Notes: a model not told the origin generated them from the sequence alone. A DNA stretch of 64,000 bases from UBA3478 sp038134285 (GCA_038134285.1 JAYPUW010000009.1:1-64000); one strand, 5' to 3'. Positions 19,013 through 27,885 are shown, counted from the stretch's first letter. Made by a program: numbers and translations.

Positions 19013-19168
19013 ATGAGAAAGAATATTCCGGTCGAAGAAGGAGACTACTATACCGAAAACGGCTATCGCGTTTTTACCAAACAATACCATCTTAAAAGAG
19101 GGTACTGCTGCCAGAGCGGATGCCGGCATTGCCCATATGGTTTTGACAAAAATCGTGGCCCATCTTAA
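19013..19168 (+). CDS. Small cysteine-rich DUF5522-like protein
   Basis: A 51-residue ORF, MRKNIPVEEGDYYTENGYRV to DKNRGPS, with the motif YCCQSGCRHCPYGF near residues 31-44. The CC-x3-C-x2-CPY arrangement matches the DUF5522 family of small Bacteroidota proteins, to my recollection. The four clustered cysteines suggest metal or Fe-S binding, but function is unknown. It lies divergent from the deaminase-like gene with a consensus -7 element directly in front. There is no room for a normal leader or Shine-Dalgarno sequence. Confidence 0.75.
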   Translation: MRKNIPVEEGDYYTENGYRVFTKQYHLKRGYCCQSGCRHCPYGFDKNRGPS

Positions 19169-19245
19169 CGCTTTTTAACACGCAATCAGCGACTTAGTTT
19201 GTAACTTTAGGTAAGGAATAACGCTATTCTTTACCCTTTACCGCT

Positions 19246-19806
19246 ATGAAAAAAAGAATCATTTTTGGCCTGATGGCCCTGCTACTTACCTCGGCCTGTA
19301 CCAGTATTCGCGTATACACCGATTACGACACTGGAGTTAATTTTTCAACCTATAAGACCTTTGCCTTTTTCAAGCCAGGCATTGACAAGGCCGAAATCTC
19401 AGATCTTGACAAACGACGCATTTTGCGCTCTATTGAGGCTGTACTCACTGATAAAGGCTACCAAAAAAGTGAAGATGCCGACCTGCTCGTGACCATCGCT
19501 ACCAAAGAAGAAGACGATGTAACCGTCACCACCCAAACCATCGGAGGTTGGGGTTGGGGTTGGGGATTCAACCCTTGGCTCATGGGTCCGGCGATGAACA
19601 ACCAAAACGTCAATACCACGAATCGGGGTGAACTCATCATTGATCTCCTTGATGCCAATGGCGAAAAGCTCATTTGGCAAGGAAAAGGACGCGGGCTCGT
19701 AACCGACGTGCGCAATCCGCAGAAACGCCAAGGCGTAATCGATACCTATGTGAGTGGTATTCTCGCCAAGTTTCCGGAACTAGGGAGCTTAAGACCTGAG
19801 CAATAA
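19246..19806 (+). CDS. DUF4136-family lipoprotein
   Basis: A 186-residue lipoprotein with lipobox LTSAC at the end of a short signal peptide. The N-terminal motif VYTDYDTGVNFSTYKTFAFF is diagnostic of DUF4136. The centre contains a tryptophan/glycine stretch GGWGWGWGFNPW encoded by TTGGGG repeats. Members are envelope lipoproteins of unknown role. It is convergent with alaS, 7 bp away, with no terminator between them. Confidence 0.85.
   Translation: MKKRIIFGLMALLLTSACTSIRVYTDYDTGVNFSTYKTFAFFKPGIDKAEISDLDKRRILRSIEAVLTDKGYQKSEDADLLVTIATKEEDDVTVTTQTIGGWGWGWGFNPWLMGPAMNNQNVNTTNRGELIIDLLDANGEKLIWQGKGRGLVTDVRNPQKRQGVIDTYVSGILAKFPELGSLRPEQ
19548..19565 (+). repeat. Three tandem TTGGGG hexamers inside the DUF4136 gene
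   Basis: Three perfect TTGGGG units encode alternating Trp and Gly in the lipoprotein. They are preceded by GGAGG, giving four guanine runs within about 25 bases, so the RNA or DNA could fold into a two-layer quadruplex. This may simply reflect the WGWGWG peptide. Confidence 0.7.
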
Positions 19807-19813
19807 AAAAGAT

Positions 19814-22432
19814 TTAGAGCAAGTTCTTGGCGGCCTCAAGGGCAGCTGAAACGCCATCGGGAAGTTTACCCCCAGCGGTGGCAAAAAAGGTTTGTCCGCC
19901 TCCTCCACCTTGGATGTGCTTGCCTAGTTCACGCACCATGGCAGAGGCATCGTAGTTGCGCTCTGCGGCGAGTGTTTTATCGATGTAAATCGACAATAGC
20001 GCTTTGCCCCCAGCCTTTGAACCAAGTACCAAGAAAGCATTATTGGTCTGAGCCCCTAATTCGAACGAAAGAGTTTTCATCTGATTGGCGTCAAGCGGGG
20101 TCTCAACCGCAGCAAACTGCACGCCATTGATTTCTTGAAGGCTATTGGCCAACTCAACCTTGAACTGTGCTAATTTTTCGGCCTTCAAGGCTTCTAGCTC
20201 TTCGCGTAAGGATTCGTTTTCGCTCACTAAATCGGCAACACCCTTCACCAAATCTTGCACCTTCGGCATAACCTGAGTGATCGTCTCGAGTTGCTCTTCG
20301 ACCTTTTTGAAATAAGCCCGAACCTCATGACCCGTGATCGCCTCAATGCGACGGATGCCCGAGGCCACAGCTCCTTCACTCTTAATCTTGAAATGCCAAA
20401 TCTCGGCCGTATTGTTCACATGGGTTCCTCCACACAATTCAATTGACGCACCAAAGCGAATGGTGCGGACGCTATCGCCGTACTTTTCTCCAAAAAGTGC
20501 CATGGCCCCTTCAGCCATCGCCTCTTCCATAGGCACGGCACGACGCTCTTGAAGGGGGAGCGCGGCTTCGATACGCTGGTTGACCAGCGCCTCAACTTGC
20601 GCGAGTTCTTCAGCAGAAACCTTTGCGAAGTGAGAGAAGTCGAAGCGCAAGGCATCGGGTCTAACAGATGAGCCGCGCTGCTCTACATGAGTTCCCAGCA
20701 CTTCTCTGAGGGCCTGGTGAAGCAAGTGAGTGGCGGTGTGATTCGAGGTGGTCTCGGCTCGCTTTTCGGCGTTGACCTTTGCCGTAAAAGAGGCCTTTAG
20801 GTTTTTAGGGAGCTGCTCACTGGTGTGCACGATCTCGTTATTTTCCCGCTTCGTAGTGTTGATCGCAATGCGCTGCGTTTCTCCGTCTGCGGTGTATTCG
20901 AGTAGGCCGCTGTCTCCGATTTGTCCTCCACCTTCTGGATAGAACGGTGTTTTAGAAAGGACTAATTGATAGGCGGTCTTGTCTTTTTGAGTAATCTCAC
21001 GGTATTTGAGCAGTTGTACCCCCTCACAGTCGAGCTCGTCGTATCCAACGAAACCTTCGTTGGTGGCGTCGCTAACGCTGATCCAATCGCTTTTATCGGT
21101 AGCGGCATCGGCCTTTGAGCGCTGCTTTTGCACGGCTAAGGCGGCTTCAAATCCTTTCTGATCGTAGGTGTATCCACGCTCGCTTAGAATAAGGGCAGTA
21201 AGATCGATTGGGAATCCGAAGGTGTCGTACAGCTCGAAGGCTTTGTCTCCTGAAATGGTTTTTTCTTTGGTCTCTGAGATCACCTTATCGAGTAGCTTGA
21301 GTCCCTGTTCTAGGGTAGCCAAGAACGACTGCTCTTCTTCGCGAATGACCTGAGTGATGATTTGCTGCTGCGCTTTGAGTTCTCCAAAAGCCTCTCCCAT
21401 TTGAACCACCAAGGTCTCGACTAATTGGTGTACGAAGGGTTCAGATTGCTTTAAGAAGGTGAATCCGTAGCGAATGGCGCGACGCAAAATGCGTCTAATG
21501 ACATATCCTGCCCCGTTATTACTCGGTAACTGTCCGTCGGCAATGGCAAAAGCCACGGCACGTACGTGATCGACTACCACGCGAATGGCGATATCGGTTT
21601 CTGTGCTCTTTCCGTACGCCATGCCGCTCATCGACGAGAGTTTCTCAATCAATCCTGAGAAGACATCGGTATCGTAGTTTGAGGTTTTTCCTTGAAGCGC
21701 CATGCAAAGACGTTCGAATCCCATTCCGGTATCGACGTGCATTTCAGGCAGCGTTTCGAGCGACCCATCTGCCTTGCGGTTGTATTGCATGAACACCAGG
21801 TTCCAGATCTCAACCACCTGAGGATGGTCGTTGTTAACCAAATCTGACCCTGGGATGGCTTTGCGCTCAGCATCCGAACGCAAGTCAATATGTATCTCAG
21901 AGCATGGGCCGCATGGGCCTTGATCGCCCATCTCCCAGAAATTGTCTTTTTTGTTTCCCTTCAGAATGCGCTCTTTGGCGATGAGCGCCGACCAAAATTC
22001 AAAGGCTTCTTTATCGAGCTCTAGGCCATCCTCAGCGCTTCCTTCAAAAATGGTGACATACAAACGTTCTTTGTTGAGCTTGTACACCTCGGTGAGTAGT
22101 TCCCAGGCCCAAGCGATCGCCTCTTTTTTGAAATAATCCCCAAAACTCCAGTTTCCGAGCATCTCAAACAAGGTGTGGTGGTAAGTGTCTTTTCCGACTT
22201 CTTCAAGATCATTGTGCTTTCCACTAACACGCAAACACTTCTGTGTATCTGCCACGCGACGGGTCTGAGGGGTAGAATTGCCCAAGAAGTACTCTTTGAA
22301 CTGATTCATACCCGCATTGGTAAACAAAAGTGTAGGGTCGTTTTTCATAACCAGCGGCGCCGAGGCAACGATCTGATGCTGTTTTGATTCGAAGAATTCT
22401 AAGAAGGTGGCCCGTATGCGGTTAGCGTTCAT
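19814..22432 (-). CDS. alaS: Alanyl-tRNA synthetase
   Basis: The enzyme charges tRNA-Ala and edits mischarged Ser/Gly. I start at MNANRIRATFLEFFESKQHQ, the conserved N-terminus, giving 872 residues; the longer frame has no family match. The class II catalytic domain occupies about 1-250. The editing domain has HTATH (about 565) and CGGTH (about 667), which together form its zinc site. The C-terminal DHHA1-like domain carries GGGGGQTFFATAGGK. All expected parts are present. Confidence 0.97.
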   Translation of the reverse strand: MNANRIRATFLEFFESKQHQIVASAPLVMKNDPTLLFTNAGMNQFKEYFLGNSTPQTRRVADTQKCLRVSGKHNDLEEVGKDTYHHTLFEMLGNWSFGDYFKKEAIAWAWELLTEVYKLNKERLYVTIFEGSAEDGLELDKEAFEFWSALIAKERILKGNKKDNFWEMGDQGPCGPCSEIHIDLRSDAERKAIPGSDLVNNDHPQVVEIWNLVFMQYNRKADGSLETLPEMHVDTGMGFERLCMALQGKTSNYDTDVFSGLIEKLSSMSGMAYGKSTETDIAIRVVVDHVRAVAFAIADGQLPSNNGAGYVIRRILRRAIRYGFTFLKQSEPFVHQLVETLVVQMGEAFGELKAQQQIITQVIREEEQSFLATLEQGLKLLDKVISETKEKTISGDKAFELYDTFGFPIDLTALILSERGYTYDQKGFEAALAVQKQRSKADAATDKSDWISVSDATNEGFVGYDELDCEGVQLLKYREITQKDKTAYQLVLSKTPFYPEGGGQIGDSGLLEYTADGETQRIAINTTKRENNEIVHTSEQLPKNLKASFTAKVNAEKRAETTSNHTATHLLHQALREVLGTHVEQRGSSVRPDALRFDFSHFAKVSAEELAQVEALVNQRIEAALPLQERRAVPMEEAMAEGAMALFGEKYGDSVRTIRFGASIELCGGTHVNNTAEIWHFKIKSEGAVASGIRRIEAITGHEVRAYFKKVEEQLETITQVMPKVQDLVKGVADLVSENESLREELEALKAEKLAQFKVELANSLQEINGVQFAAVETPLDANQMKTLSFELGAQTNNAFLVLGSKAGGKALLSIYIDKTLAAERNYDASAMVRELGKHIQGGGGGQTFFATAGGKLPDGVSAALEAAKNLL

Positions 22433-22442
22433 GGCAATAACG

Positions 22443-22472
22443 TATCTTTGAGAAGATTTTGGCCCAAAAATA
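22443..22472. promoter_or_regulatory. Overlapping face-to-face -7 elements for alaS and the M23 operon
   Basis: In a 47-bp gap, the plus strand has TATCTTTG (22443-22450) for the peptidase operon. The minus strand has TATTTTTG (22472-22465) for alaS. Both match TAnnTTTG exactly. The two start sites would fall within a few bases of each other near 22457, so polymerase on one promoter should occlude the other. No -33 element is seen at canonical spacing for either. Confidence 0.5.
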
Positions 22473-22479
22473 GTGCAAT

Positions 22480-23469
22480 TTGGAAGACAAGCAGCGCAAG
22501 CAAAAGTATTACTACGATCCTGAGACGCTCTCTTACCGAAAGGTGACCAAAAAGCCATTCAAAAAACTCGTGCAGTTCTTTTTGTTTTTTTTGGCATCCG
22601 CTACGGCCGGAATGTTCTTCTTCTTCTTTTTGAATCAGGCAGGTGTAGTGCGCAACACCAACGAAATTGTGCTGCAGCGCGAGCTTGAAAATTACAAGCG
22701 CGATTACCGCGATTTTCAGAACCGCTTAGACCGCACGGTTGAAGCCCTTGAAAATTTGCGCCAACGCGACAATGAGGTCTACCGTTTGTACTTCGAGATG
22801 GATCCAATTGCTGAAGAGCAGTACTACGCCGGATTCGGAGGAGTCAACCGCTACAAGAAATACGAAGGGTTTAGCAACTCAGAACTGGTCAAGGAGGTCG
22901 CCAAGAACCTCGATGTGATCGAAAAGGCCTTGGTGAACCAATCACGTTCACTCGATGACATCGCTGAAATGCTTCCGAAACGCAAAGAATACCTAGAGGC
23001 CATCCCGACCATTCAGCCGGTTATGAACGAAAACTTAAGACGTATAGCCTCGGGCTACGGCTGGCGCAGCGACCCCTTTACCAAGGTGAGCAAGTATCAC
23101 TACGGAATGGATTTTTCAGCCCCTGTGGGTACCCCCATTTTCGCCACCGGAAACGGCATTGTGACACGAGCCGATCAGCGTGCTTCTGGACTCGGTAAGC
23201 ACATTCGCATCGATCACGGATTTGGTTATGTAACCCTCTACGGACACCTTTCTAAATACAACGTACGCAAGGGCCAAAAGGTCAAGCGCGGAGACATCAT
23301 TGGTTATGTCGGAAACACGGGGCGCTCTCTAGGGTCGCACCTGCATTACGAAGTGTTTAAAAACGGTAAACAAGTCAATCCGATCGACTTCTATGCGGGT
23401 ACACTATCGGCTGAAGACTACGAAATCTTGCAGCAGCGCGCAGAATTGTACAACCAATCGCTTGATTAA
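22480..23469 (+). CDS. M23-family metallopeptidase, inner-membrane anchored
   Basis: The 329-residue protein starts at TTG, because a stop (TAG) lies three codons upstream in frame and no ATG precedes MEDKQRKQKYYYDPETLSYR. A transmembrane helix (about 31-50) leads to a coiled-coil (about 60-110). The LytM/M23 domain (about 190-300) has HYGMDFSAPVGTPI (His and Asp near 207-211) and HLHYEVF (near 286), the zinc ligands of an active endopeptidase. It likely cuts peptidoglycan cross-links or regulates amidases. The gene order alaS/M23/MerR is recurrent in flavobacteria. The stop overlaps the next start (TAATG). Confidence 0.9.
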   Translation: MEDKQRKQKYYYDPETLSYRKVTKKPFKKLVQFFLFFLASATAGMFFFFFLNQAGVVRNTNEIVLQRELENYKRDYRDFQNRLDRTVEALENLRQRDNEVYRLYFEMDPIAEEQYYAGFGGVNRYKKYEGFSNSELVKEVAKNLDVIEKALVNQSRSLDDIAEMLPKRKEYLEAIPTIQPVMNENLRRIASGYGWRSDPFTKVSKYHYGMDFSAPVGTPIFATGNGIVTRADQRASGLGKHIRIDHGFGYVTLYGHLSKYNVRKGQKVKRGDIIGYVGNTGRSLGSHLHYEVFKNGKQVNPIDFYAGTLSAEDYEILQQRAELYNQSLD

Positions 23470-23813
23470 TGCAACTCAACCTACCTGAAAAACGCTACTA
23501 CAAAATTGGCGAGGTGGCCGATGCCTTTGGGGTAAACGCCTCACTGATCCGTTTTTGGGAAAAAGAGTTCAACAGCATTAAACCCAAGAAAAACGCAAAA
23601 GGAGACCGCCGTTTTACTCCAGAAGACGTGCAGCAACTTAAGCGCATCTACGAGCTTGTAAAAGAACGCGGATTTACCCTTGAAGGGGCCAAGACAGAAT
23701 TGTCAAAATCACGAAATTTGTATCATACCAATGAGCATATAGTCTCACGGTTAGAGCAATTAAAAACAAAACTCATCGATCTTAAAAACAACCTTAATCG
23801 CAACGCGCAATGA
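23469..23813 (+). CDS. MerR-family transcriptional regulator
   Basis: A 114-residue protein whose N-terminal winged helix-turn-helix reads YYKIGEVADAFGVNASLIRFWEKEF. A wing (NAKGDRRFTPEDV) and a C-terminal helix for dimerisation follow. There is no cysteine-rich effector site, so it is not a metal sensor of the classical kind. It overlaps the preceding stop by 1 nt and the LemA start by 4 nt (ATGA). It may regulate its own operon, which is inference. Confidence 0.9.
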   Translation: MQLNLPEKRYYKIGEVADAFGVNASLIRFWEKEFNSIKPKKNAKGDRRFTPEDVQQLKRIYELVKERGFTLEGAKTELSKSRNLYHTNEHIVSRLEQLKTKLIDLKNNLNRNAQ

Positions 23814-24406
23814 AAAAAACCTATATCGTACTTGCCATCTTTTTTGTCGGACTTCTCTCTATTGTAGGGTGGTTCGTAGGCACCAATAACCGCTTTGTAG
23901 AAATGAAGGGGAATGCGACCAAGCAATGGGCGAATGTTGAGAGCTCGTATCAGCGTCGTTCAGACCTCATCGGTAACCTAGTGAATACCGTCAAAGGGGC
24001 TGCCGATTTCGAACGCAATACCCTCACTGAAGTGGTTGAGGCACGGGCAAAAGCAACCAGTACTACTATTGACGCTTCTCAGTTAGACCCCGCTCAATTG
24101 CAGGCCTTTCAGGCCGCTCAAGGACAGCTCTCTTCTGCACTATCGCGACTTCTGGTTACCGTTGAACGCTACCCTGAACTCAAGGCCAATCAAAACTTTT
24201 TAGAACTGCAATCGCAGTTAGAAGGTACCGAGAACCGCATCAATGTCGAGCGCAATCGCTACAACAATCTTGCAGGAGATTACAACATCGCTATCAAAAA
24301 GATTCCGGCAAGCATCGTGGCCAACTTCGGAGGTTTTTCTGAAATCGCTCTCTTTCAAGCTGAATCCGGAGCCGAGGCGGCACCAGAAGTAAATTTTAAC
24401 TTCTAA
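23810..24406 (+). CDS. lemA: LemA family protein
   Basis: A 198-residue protein with one N-terminal membrane helix (about 5-25) and an otherwise helical domain. Its typical LemA sequences are KGNATKQWANVESSYQRRSDLIGNLVNTVKG and the repeated N-x-x-x-R-x-N-x-x-V-x-x-Y patterns ending ENRINVERNRYNNLAGDYN (split here into short motifs). LemA proteins form membrane-attached helical bundles. They often accompany TPM-domain proteins, as they do here with two of them immediately downstream. Confidence 0.93.
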   Translation: MKKTYIVLAIFFVGLLSIVGWFVGTNNRFVEMKGNATKQWANVESSYQRRSDLIGNLVNTVKGAADFERNTLTEVVEARAKATSTTIDASQLDPAQLQAFQAAQGQLSSALSRLLVTVERYPELKANQNFLELQSQLEGTENRINVERNRYNNLAGDYNIAIKKIPASIVANFGGFSEIALFQAESGAEAAPEVNFNF

Positions 24407-24844
24407 ATGGCGGCTCAACCGTTTTTTACCAAAGAACAAGAAGAGACCATCATTGGTGCCATCAAGGCTGCCGAGAAGAGCACCTCAGGTGAAATCAGAG
24501 TTCACATTGAACCGAGCACCAAGGGAAAAGAGTCCCTAGATCGTGCCGTCGAAGTATTTCAGGAGCTCGAAATGCATCAAACTGAAGCGCGCAATGGAGT
24601 GCTTTTTTACCTTGCTTATGACGATCATCGCTTTAGCATTTTCGGAGATCAAAGAATCAACGAAATGGTTAAAGAAGGTTTTTGGGACAGCACGAGAGAC
24701 CTTATCCAGACTGCCTTTCAAAAAGGTGAATTTGCACAAGGATTAGCCGAGGGCATCAAAGAAGCAGGTCGTGTACTCAAAGCATACTTCCCTTATCAAG
24801 AAGAAGACCAGAACGAACTTGATGACAGTATTTCAAAAGGCTAA
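24407..24844 (+). CDS. TPM-domain protein (soluble)
   Basis: A 145-residue protein without a signal peptide. It carries the TPM core from FFTKEQEETIIGAIKAAE through STSGEIRVHIEP to HRFSIFGDQRINEMV and FAQGLAEGIKEAG. The TPM fold is found in a photosystem II repair protein of plants and in many bacterial envelope proteins; the bacterial role is unclear. It starts directly after the LemA stop and overlaps the second TPM gene by 23 nt. Confidence 0.9.
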   Translation: MAAQPFFTKEQEETIIGAIKAAEKSTSGEIRVHIEPSTKGKESLDRAVEVFQELEMHQTEARNGVLFYLAYDDHRFSIFGDQRINEMVKEGFWDSTRDLIQTAFQKGEFAQGLAEGIKEAGRVLKAYFPYQEEDQNELDDSISKG

Positions 24845-25616
24845 AACAACCGTTACTACGCTAGTACTGCTATTCCTATCTGCAGTGGCATTCGGGCAAT
24901 TCGAGATTCCGCCTGTACCCTCGAAGCAAACTGTGGTATACGACTATGCTCAAGTACTCGATCGCCAACAGCGCAGTGCTCTAGAGCAGAAGTTGGTTCG
25001 CTATGCCGATTCGACCTCTACGCAGATCGTCTTCATTAGCATCTCTTCTACCGAAGGCGAAGACATTCAATACTTGGGTGCAAACTGGCTCTCAAAATGG
25101 GGTATCGGACAAGCCGGTAAAGACAACGGAATTTTGATCTTGTTGGCGCGAGACGACAGACGCATCGGAATCAACACAGGCTACGGAGTTGAAGACCGGC
25201 TGACCGACGCGCTATCCAAACGCATCATCGAAAACCTCATCTTACCGAGCTTCAAGCAGGGGGATTATTACGGTGGACTCTCGATTGGTGCTGACGCCAT
25301 CTTTCAGCTACTTCAAGGGGCATTTACCGAAGAGCGCAGCCTGAATCGCTCTTCAAAATCAGATCGTGTAGGCTCACTGCTTTTTGTGATCATCGTAATC
25401 GTGCTCATCATTGCCTTCATCTCTAGAGGCGGAGGCGGCGACTCTGGAGGCGGCATACATCGCGGGCCAGATCTACTTGACGTGCTCATCTTGAGCTCGA
25501 TGGGACGACGTAGAGGAGGCTCTTTTGGTTCTGGTGGAGGCTTCGGAGGCGGTGGTTTCAGCGGTGGTTTTGGTGGGGGCTTTGGCGGAGGCGGAGGCGC
25601 ATCCGGAGGCTGGTAG
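24822..25616 (+). CDS. TPM-domain protein, exported, glycine-rich tail (YgcG-like)
   Basis: I start at MTVFQKAKTTVTTLVLLFLS, which gives a signal peptide and 264 residues; the upstream Met would add 17 residues with no signal. A TPM domain (about 35-155) includes VYDYAQVLDRQQRSALEQ and GIGQAGKDNGILILLARDDRR. Next comes a membrane helix (about 190-210) and a C-terminal tail of GGGFGGGGFSGGFGGG type, as usual in YgcG-like proteins. It is thus an exported membrane protein, probably the partner of LemA and of the soluble TPM protein. It ends 1 bp from the convergent der stop. Confidence 0.9.
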   Translation: MTVFQKAKTTVTTLVLLFLSAVAFGQFEIPPVPSKQTVVYDYAQVLDRQQRSALEQKLVRYADSTSTQIVFISISSTEGEDIQYLGANWLSKWGIGQAGKDNGILILLARDDRRIGINTGYGVEDRLTDALSKRIIENLILPSFKQGDYYGGLSIGADAIFQLLQGAFTEERSLNRSSKSDRVGSLLFVIIVIVLIIAFISRGGGGDSGGGIHRGPDLLDVLILSSMGRRRGGSFGSGGGFGGGGFSGGFGGGFGGGGGASGGW

Positions 25617-25617
25617 C

Positions 25618-26922
25618 TTACTTCTTACGCATGAATACCGTGATCGGTACCCCCTCAAAATCAAACTGAGAACGCAACTGATTTTCTAAGAAACGCTTGT
25701 ACGGATCCTTTACGTATTGCGGCAGGTTACAGAAGAAAGCAAACTGCGGATAGTGCCCAGGTAGCTGCGTACAGAATTTGATCTTCACGTACTTTCCTTT
25801 GATCGATGGAGGCGGACGATTCTCAATGATCGGCAACATCACTTCGTTCAACTTATGGGTCGGAACACGCTTCGAACGGTTCTCATAAACTTGAACAGCG
25901 GTCTCGATGGCCTTAAAGATGCGTTGCTTCTCGAGCACCGAAATAAAAATAATCGGTACATCGGTAAAAGGCTCCATGGCCTCTTTAATTTTCTTGGTGT
26001 AGTCTCGAACCGAGTTTGTCTCTTTGTCGACTAGATCCCATTTATTGACCAAGATGACAATCCCCTTGTTGTTTCGGTGTGCCAGCCAAAAAATATTCTG
26101 AACCTGTCCGTCAAATCCGCGAGTGGCATCAAAGATCACAAGACATACGTCAGAGTGCTCGATGGCACGTATAGAACGCATGACCGAATAAAATTCAAGA
26201 TCTTCTCTCACCTTGGCCTTTCGGCGAATTCCGGCAGTGTCGACCAGATTAAATTCAAATCCGTAGCGGTTATAAACCGTATCGTTAGTATCGCGGGTAG
26301 TCCCAGCTATATCGGTTACTATATGTCGGTCTTCTCCTAGAAGGGCATTGATGAAAGACGATTTACCAGCGTTCGGACGCCCCACTACCGCAAAACGCGG
26401 CAATTCTCTGTCTTCTTCTTCAATCTCTTCTGGAAGCACCTCAACGACTGCATCGAGAAGATCTCCCGTTCCTCCTCCATTGATACTCGAAACGGTGAAG
26501 TAATCGCCCAGTCCGAGTGCATAGAATTCAACGGCTTCGGCTTCGCGCATGGCGTTGTCGACCTTATTGATAGTAAGAAAAACAGGCTTATTTTGACGAC
26601 GCAGCAGCTTAGCTACGTCTTCATCCATAGAAGTCACTCCTGATTCGACGTCAACCATGAACACAATGACATCGGCCTCATCGATTGCAAGCTCTACTTG
26701 CCTGTCAATCTCTTTTTCGAAAACGTCCTCTGATCCGATGACATATCCGCCTGTGTCAATGACCGTAAATTCACGTCCGTTCCAATCGGCCTTGCCGTAA
26801 TGGCGATCACGGGTAACGCCGCTCACTGCGTCTACGATTGCCTCGCGACGCTGAATGAGTCGATTGAAAAAAGTTGATTTACCTACGTTGGGTCTCCCCA
26901 CTATGGCCACGATTGCTCCCAT
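25618..26922 (-). CDS. der: Ribosome biogenesis GTPase Der (EngA)
   Basis: A tandem-GTPase assembly factor for the 50S subunit, 434 residues. The first G1 motif is GRPNVGKSTFFNRL (from about 8), the second is GRPNAGKSSFINALLG (from about 180). NKVD and NKWD base-specificity motifs are present in the two G domains. The C-terminal KH-like domain closes the protein with KGKYVKIKFCTQ. Length and order match the family. Confidence 0.97.
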   Translation of the reverse strand: MGAIVAIVGRPNVGKSTFFNRLIQRREAIVDAVSGVTRDRHYGKADWNGREFTVIDTGGYVIGSEDVFEKEIDRQVELAIDEADVIVFMVDVESGVTSMDEDVAKLLRRQNKPVFLTINKVDNAMREAEAVEFYALGLGDYFTVSSINGGGTGDLLDAVVEVLPEEIEEEDRELPRFAVVGRPNAGKSSFINALLGEDRHIVTDIAGTTRDTNDTVYNRYGFEFNLVDTAGIRRKAKVREDLEFYSVMRSIRAIEHSDVCLVIFDATRGFDGQVQNIFWLAHRNNKGIVILVNKWDLVDKETNSVRDYTKKIKEAMEPFTDVPIIFISVLEKQRIFKAIETAVQVYENRSKRVPTHKLNEVMLPIIENRPPPSIKGKYVKIKFCTQLPGHYPQFAFFCNLPQYVKDPYKRFLENQLRSQFDFEGVPITVFMRKK

Positions 26923-26941
26923 CTGTACTTAAAAGTGATGG

Positions 26942-26949
26942 CAAAGGTA
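26942..26949 (-). promoter_or_regulatory. Candidate -7 element for der
   Basis: The minus strand reads TACCTTTG, an exact and common form of TAnnTTTG, 19 bases ahead of the der start. No -33 TTG is seen at the usual spacing. Confidence 0.5.
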
Positions 26950-27000
26950 GCCGAAATTTAAGAACACTAAGAGGTGACGATTAAGACGAACAGACGAATT

Positions 27001-27885
27001 TCAGCCCTGATACCCGAAACGACGAAGTTTGTTCTCGTCGCTACGCCAGTTCTTACTCACCTTAACGTGCATTTCAAGATGGATCTTTTTGGCAAAAAAC
27101 TGCTCGAGGTCTTTGCGCGCCTCGGTACCTACGCGCTTGAGTCCTTTACCTTGATGGCCAATGAGTATTCCCTTTTGCGTATCGCGTTCTACTAGAACCA
27201 CCGCTCCGATGCGGATGATGTCGTCACTCTCTTTGAACGACTCTACTTGAATCTCAACAGCATAAGGGATCTCTTTGTCGTAATACAGTAAAATCTTTTC
27301 ACGGATGACCTCAGAAACCACAAAGCGCTCGGTCTTGTCGGTGAGTTGGTCTTTGGGGTAATAAGCCGGGCCAAGGGGCAACAAGGCCTTGATACGATCC
27401 ATTACCTGATCAACTCCAAATCTTTCTAAGGCAGAAATGGGATAAATTTCTGCGCGTGGCAAAAGCTCTTTCCAATGGTCTACGGCCTCATCTAGCGACT
27501 GTTGATCTCCCTTATCAATTTTGTTAATGAGCAGTAGCAAAGGGGTAGAAGACTTTTGCAGCTTTTCAAAAAATTGGGCGTCTTTGAGTTCTTTCTCGCC
27601 AAGCTCTACCATATATACCAAAACATCGGCGTCTTCAAAAGCAGAACGCACAAAATCCATCATTGACTCTTGCAGCTTATAGGCAGGATCAATGATTCCG
27701 GGGGTATCTGAAAACACCATCTGGTACTCATCGTCGTTTACAAAACCCAAAATGCGATGACGGGTGGTCTGTGCCTTAGCCGTAATGATAGAGAGTCTCT
27801 CTCCTACCAAGGCGTTCATCAGTGTCGACTTGCCCACATTGGGGCTGCCTATGATATTGATAAATCCTGATCGGTGTGCACTCAT
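27001..27885 (-). CDS. era: GTPase Era
   Basis: Era binds the 3' end of 16S rRNA during 30S maturation. The 294 residues contain G1 GSPNVGKSTLMNALVGE, G3 DTPGI and G4 NKID. A C-terminal KH domain has IGHQGKGLKRVGTEARKDLEQFF-type sequence. The start overlaps the stop of the upstream symporter gene by 4 nt, so the two are probably co-transcribed. Confidence 0.96.
   Translation of the reverse strand: MSAHRSGFINIIGSPNVGKSTLMNALVGERLSIITAKAQTTRHRILGFVNDDEYQMVFSDTPGIIDPAYKLQESMMDFVRSAFEDADVLVYMVELGEKELKDAQFFEKLQKSSTPLLLLINKIDKGDQQSLDEAVDHWKELLPRAEIYPISALERFGVDQVMDRIKALLPLGPAYYPKDQLTDKTERFVVSEVIREKILLYYDKEIPYAVEIQVESFKESDDIIRIGAVVLVERDTQKGILIGHQGKGLKRVGTEARKDLEQFFAKKIHLEMHVKVSKNWRSDENKLRRFGYQG

Noticed and set aside
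22433..22558. N-terminal extension of alaS
   Set aside because: It overlaps the divergent M23 gene and both promoters; AlaS proteins begin near the chosen Met.
25440..25616. Glycine-codon repeats (GGAGGC/GGTGGT type) as a DNA repeat element
   Set aside because: They encode the glycine-rich tail usual for YgcG-like TPM proteins.
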